From: Candidatus Auribacterota bacterium
GTDB lineage: Bacteria > Auribacterota > Tritonobacteria > UBA1439
Direction: 5' to 3'
Assembly: GCA_026391995.1 (NCBI GenBank)
Contig: JAPLCY010000351.1
Coordinates: 1-5,897 of the forward strand
DNA length: 5,897 nt
This document shows, piece after piece, positions 4,962 to 5,897 of the stretch. How positions within the stretch are numbered: position 1 is the stretch's first letter; every line of letters begins with the position of its first letter. The position numbers were made by a program, and so were the translations under genes. The notes below the pieces were generated by a model. The model saw nothing but the letters and a program-made list of their open reading frames with translations. It was not told where the DNA came from and ran no database searches.

Positions 4962-5897
4962 GTCTCTTCAAGTGGCTCTACCCGGGGATCGGCATCAAGC
5001 GCTGGTGGACCGCCTGCGCCGGCGGGCTTGTCGTGTTCGGCCTGGGTCTTCACATGCTGCTCGTGGCAACGGGGTCGGGGCTCTGGCAGTACACGGGGGC
5101 CATGCTCATGGCGGCGGGGGCGGCACTCGAGTTTTACGCCCTCGGGAGGCTCTCCGGAGCGCTGCTCACGGTCTGCCTCCCCGGCAGGGAGACATCGTTC
5201 GTCGACATACTATTCAAGAAAACACAGCTCGGCAAGGGGCCTCGCGTCGTGGTGCTGGGGGGCGGCACGGGGATGGGGGTGCTGCTCCAGGGGCTCAAGA
5301 AATATTCGAGCAACCTCGTCGCCATCGTAACTGTGGCCGACGACGGCGGGAGCTCGGGTCGCCTGCGGCGTGAATTTCACCTGCCCCCCCCGGGTGATAT
5401 ACGCAATTGTCTGGTGGCGCTGGCCGACGCAGAGCCCCTGATGAGCAGGCTTTTCCAATACCGCTTCGAGGGGGCGGGCGAGCTCGGAGGGCACAGCTTC
5501 GGCAACCTTTTCATCACCGCAATGACGCAGGTGACCGGCGACTTCGAGCGCGCCGTTGAGGCATCGAGCGCGGTCCTGGCGATCAGCGGACGCGTCGTGC
5601 CGTGCACGCTGCGGAACATATCCCTCGTCGCGAGACATGAGGACGGCACCGTGACGCGCGGCGAGGAGCGGATCGCGCGGAGCTCGAGAAAGGTCATACG
5701 CGTGGCTCTCGAACCCGGAGGGGCGCGCCCGACCGCGTCGGCGATCGAGGCGATCGGGGCCGCTGACGCGATCGTGATGGGACCGGGAAGCCTCTACACG
5801 AGTGTGATGCCTAATCTCCTCGTGGAGGGCGTCGCGGAGGCAATCGCGGCGTCGCCGGCGGTGAAAATCTACGTCTGCAATGTCATGACGCAGCCCG
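4958..5897 (+). CDS. yvcK: YvcK/GlmR family protein with N-terminal membrane anchor (3'-partial)
   Basis: YvcK/GlmR (CofD-like fold) binds UDP-GlcNAc in Firmicutes, stimulates the glucosamine synthase GlmS and is needed on gluconeogenic carbon sources. The frame stays open to the window end: 313 codons, with the last part of the family domain missing. From residue 95 it follows B. subtilis YvcK closely: VVVLGGGTGMGVLLQGLK, TVADDGGSSGRLRREF (125-140), PPPGDIRNCLVAL (143-155), GGHSFGN (177-183), GPGSLYTSVMPNLLV and YVCNVMTQ. The first 90 residues are extra relative to the B. subtilis protein: FKWLYPGIGIKRWW, then two hydrophobic spans (about 18-37 and 46-73). This predicts an inner-membrane hairpin with the catalytic-like domain in the cytoplasm. 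ATG 4958 overlaps the hprK stop by 4 bases. No later start would give a soluble form, because the next good GTG lies inside the nucleotide-binding strand. In B. subtilis yvcK is near rapZ (yvcJ), whiA (yvcL) and crh, an HprK substrate. Confidence 0.95.
   Translation, partial: MSLFKWLYPGIGIKRWWTACAGGLVVFGLGLHMLLVATGSGLWQYTGAMLMAAGAALEFYALGRLSGALLTVCLPGRETSFVDILFKKTQLGKGPRVVVLGGGTGMGVLLQGLKKYSSNLVAIVTVADDGGSSGRLRREFHLPPPGDIRNCLVALADAEPLMSRLFQYRFEGAGELGGHSFGNLFITAMTQVTGDFERAVEASSAVLAISGRVVPCTLRNISLVARHEDGTVTRGEERIARSSRKVIRVALEPGGARPTASAIEAIGAADAIVMGPGSLYTSVMPNLLVEGVAEAIAASPAVKIYVCNVMTQP

Noticed and set aside
5207..5214. ATACTATT, a -10-like sequence in yvcK.
   Set aside because: There is no acceptable -35 at 15-19 bases upstream.
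5257..5293. Second G-quadruplex-like run in yvcK.
   Set aside because: One loop is 10 bases, outside the strict rule, and the G-tracts are explained by the conserved GGGTGMG nucleotide-binding motif.
5384..5391. Run of eight C in yvcK as a phase-variable homopolymer.
   Set aside because: It encodes the conserved PPPGDIRN motif in the correct frame. A housekeeping gene of this type is not an expected contingency locus.

Overview
The window is one continuous stretch of eight plus-strand genes, all co-oriented, touching or separated by at most 24 bases, with no RNA gene, insertion sequence, CRISPR array or convincing terminator. It reads as a single envelope and carbon-control operon: kdsD (5' end cut off), kdsC, an lptC-like gene, an lptA-like gene, lptB, a long-form hpf, hprK and yvcK/glmR (3' end cut off). 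The DNA is clearly GC-rich. Genes for Kdo synthesis plus LPS export mean a diderm with a Kdo-containing LPS. A full-length HPr kinase/phosphorylase and a YvcK-type protein in the same operon are unlike the enterobacterial arrangement. The mixture suggests a non-proteobacterial diderm lineage, for example the PVC/Omnitrophota neighbourhood or another candidate phylum. That placement is inference and cannot be settled from this window.

Layout: positions 1-1361 make and process Kdo precursors. KdsD converts ribulose-5-P to arabinose-5-P, and KdsC dephosphorylates Kdo-8-P. Positions 1333-3158 encode the periplasmic LptC/LptA bridge components and the LptB ATPase of the LPS transporter. Positions 3180-3992 encode a ribosome hibernation factor that appears to carry two copies of the C-terminal dimerisation domain. 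Positions 4014-4961 encode HPr kinase/phosphorylase, whose nucleotide-binding core is canonical but which seems to lack the usual conserved histidine ahead of the P-loop. From 4958 to the window end is a YvcK/GlmR protein with an N-terminal membrane anchor of two helices.

Taken together, the classical proteobacterial order kdsD-kdsC-lptC-lptA-lptB-rpoN-hpf-ptsN-rapZ is recognisable, but rpoN is missing between lptB and hpf, and hprK-yvcK stand where ptsN-rapZ would be. The carbon/nitrogen-PTS end of the locus has in effect been exchanged for the HprK/YvcK control system while the LPS end is kept. This would couple LPS supply (Kdo, Lpt), UDP-GlcNAc/GlmS control (YvcK), HPr-based carbon sensing (HprK) and ribosome dormancy (HPF) in one transcript.

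The sequence-level signals most worth a look are a good sigma70-like promoter inside kdsC, a G-quadruplex-type G-run just upstream of lptC, and two hairpins with A-rich loops near the 3' ends of lptA and hpf. I found no wholly unknown system. The main novelties are the rearranged locus and the variant HPF and HprK proteins.
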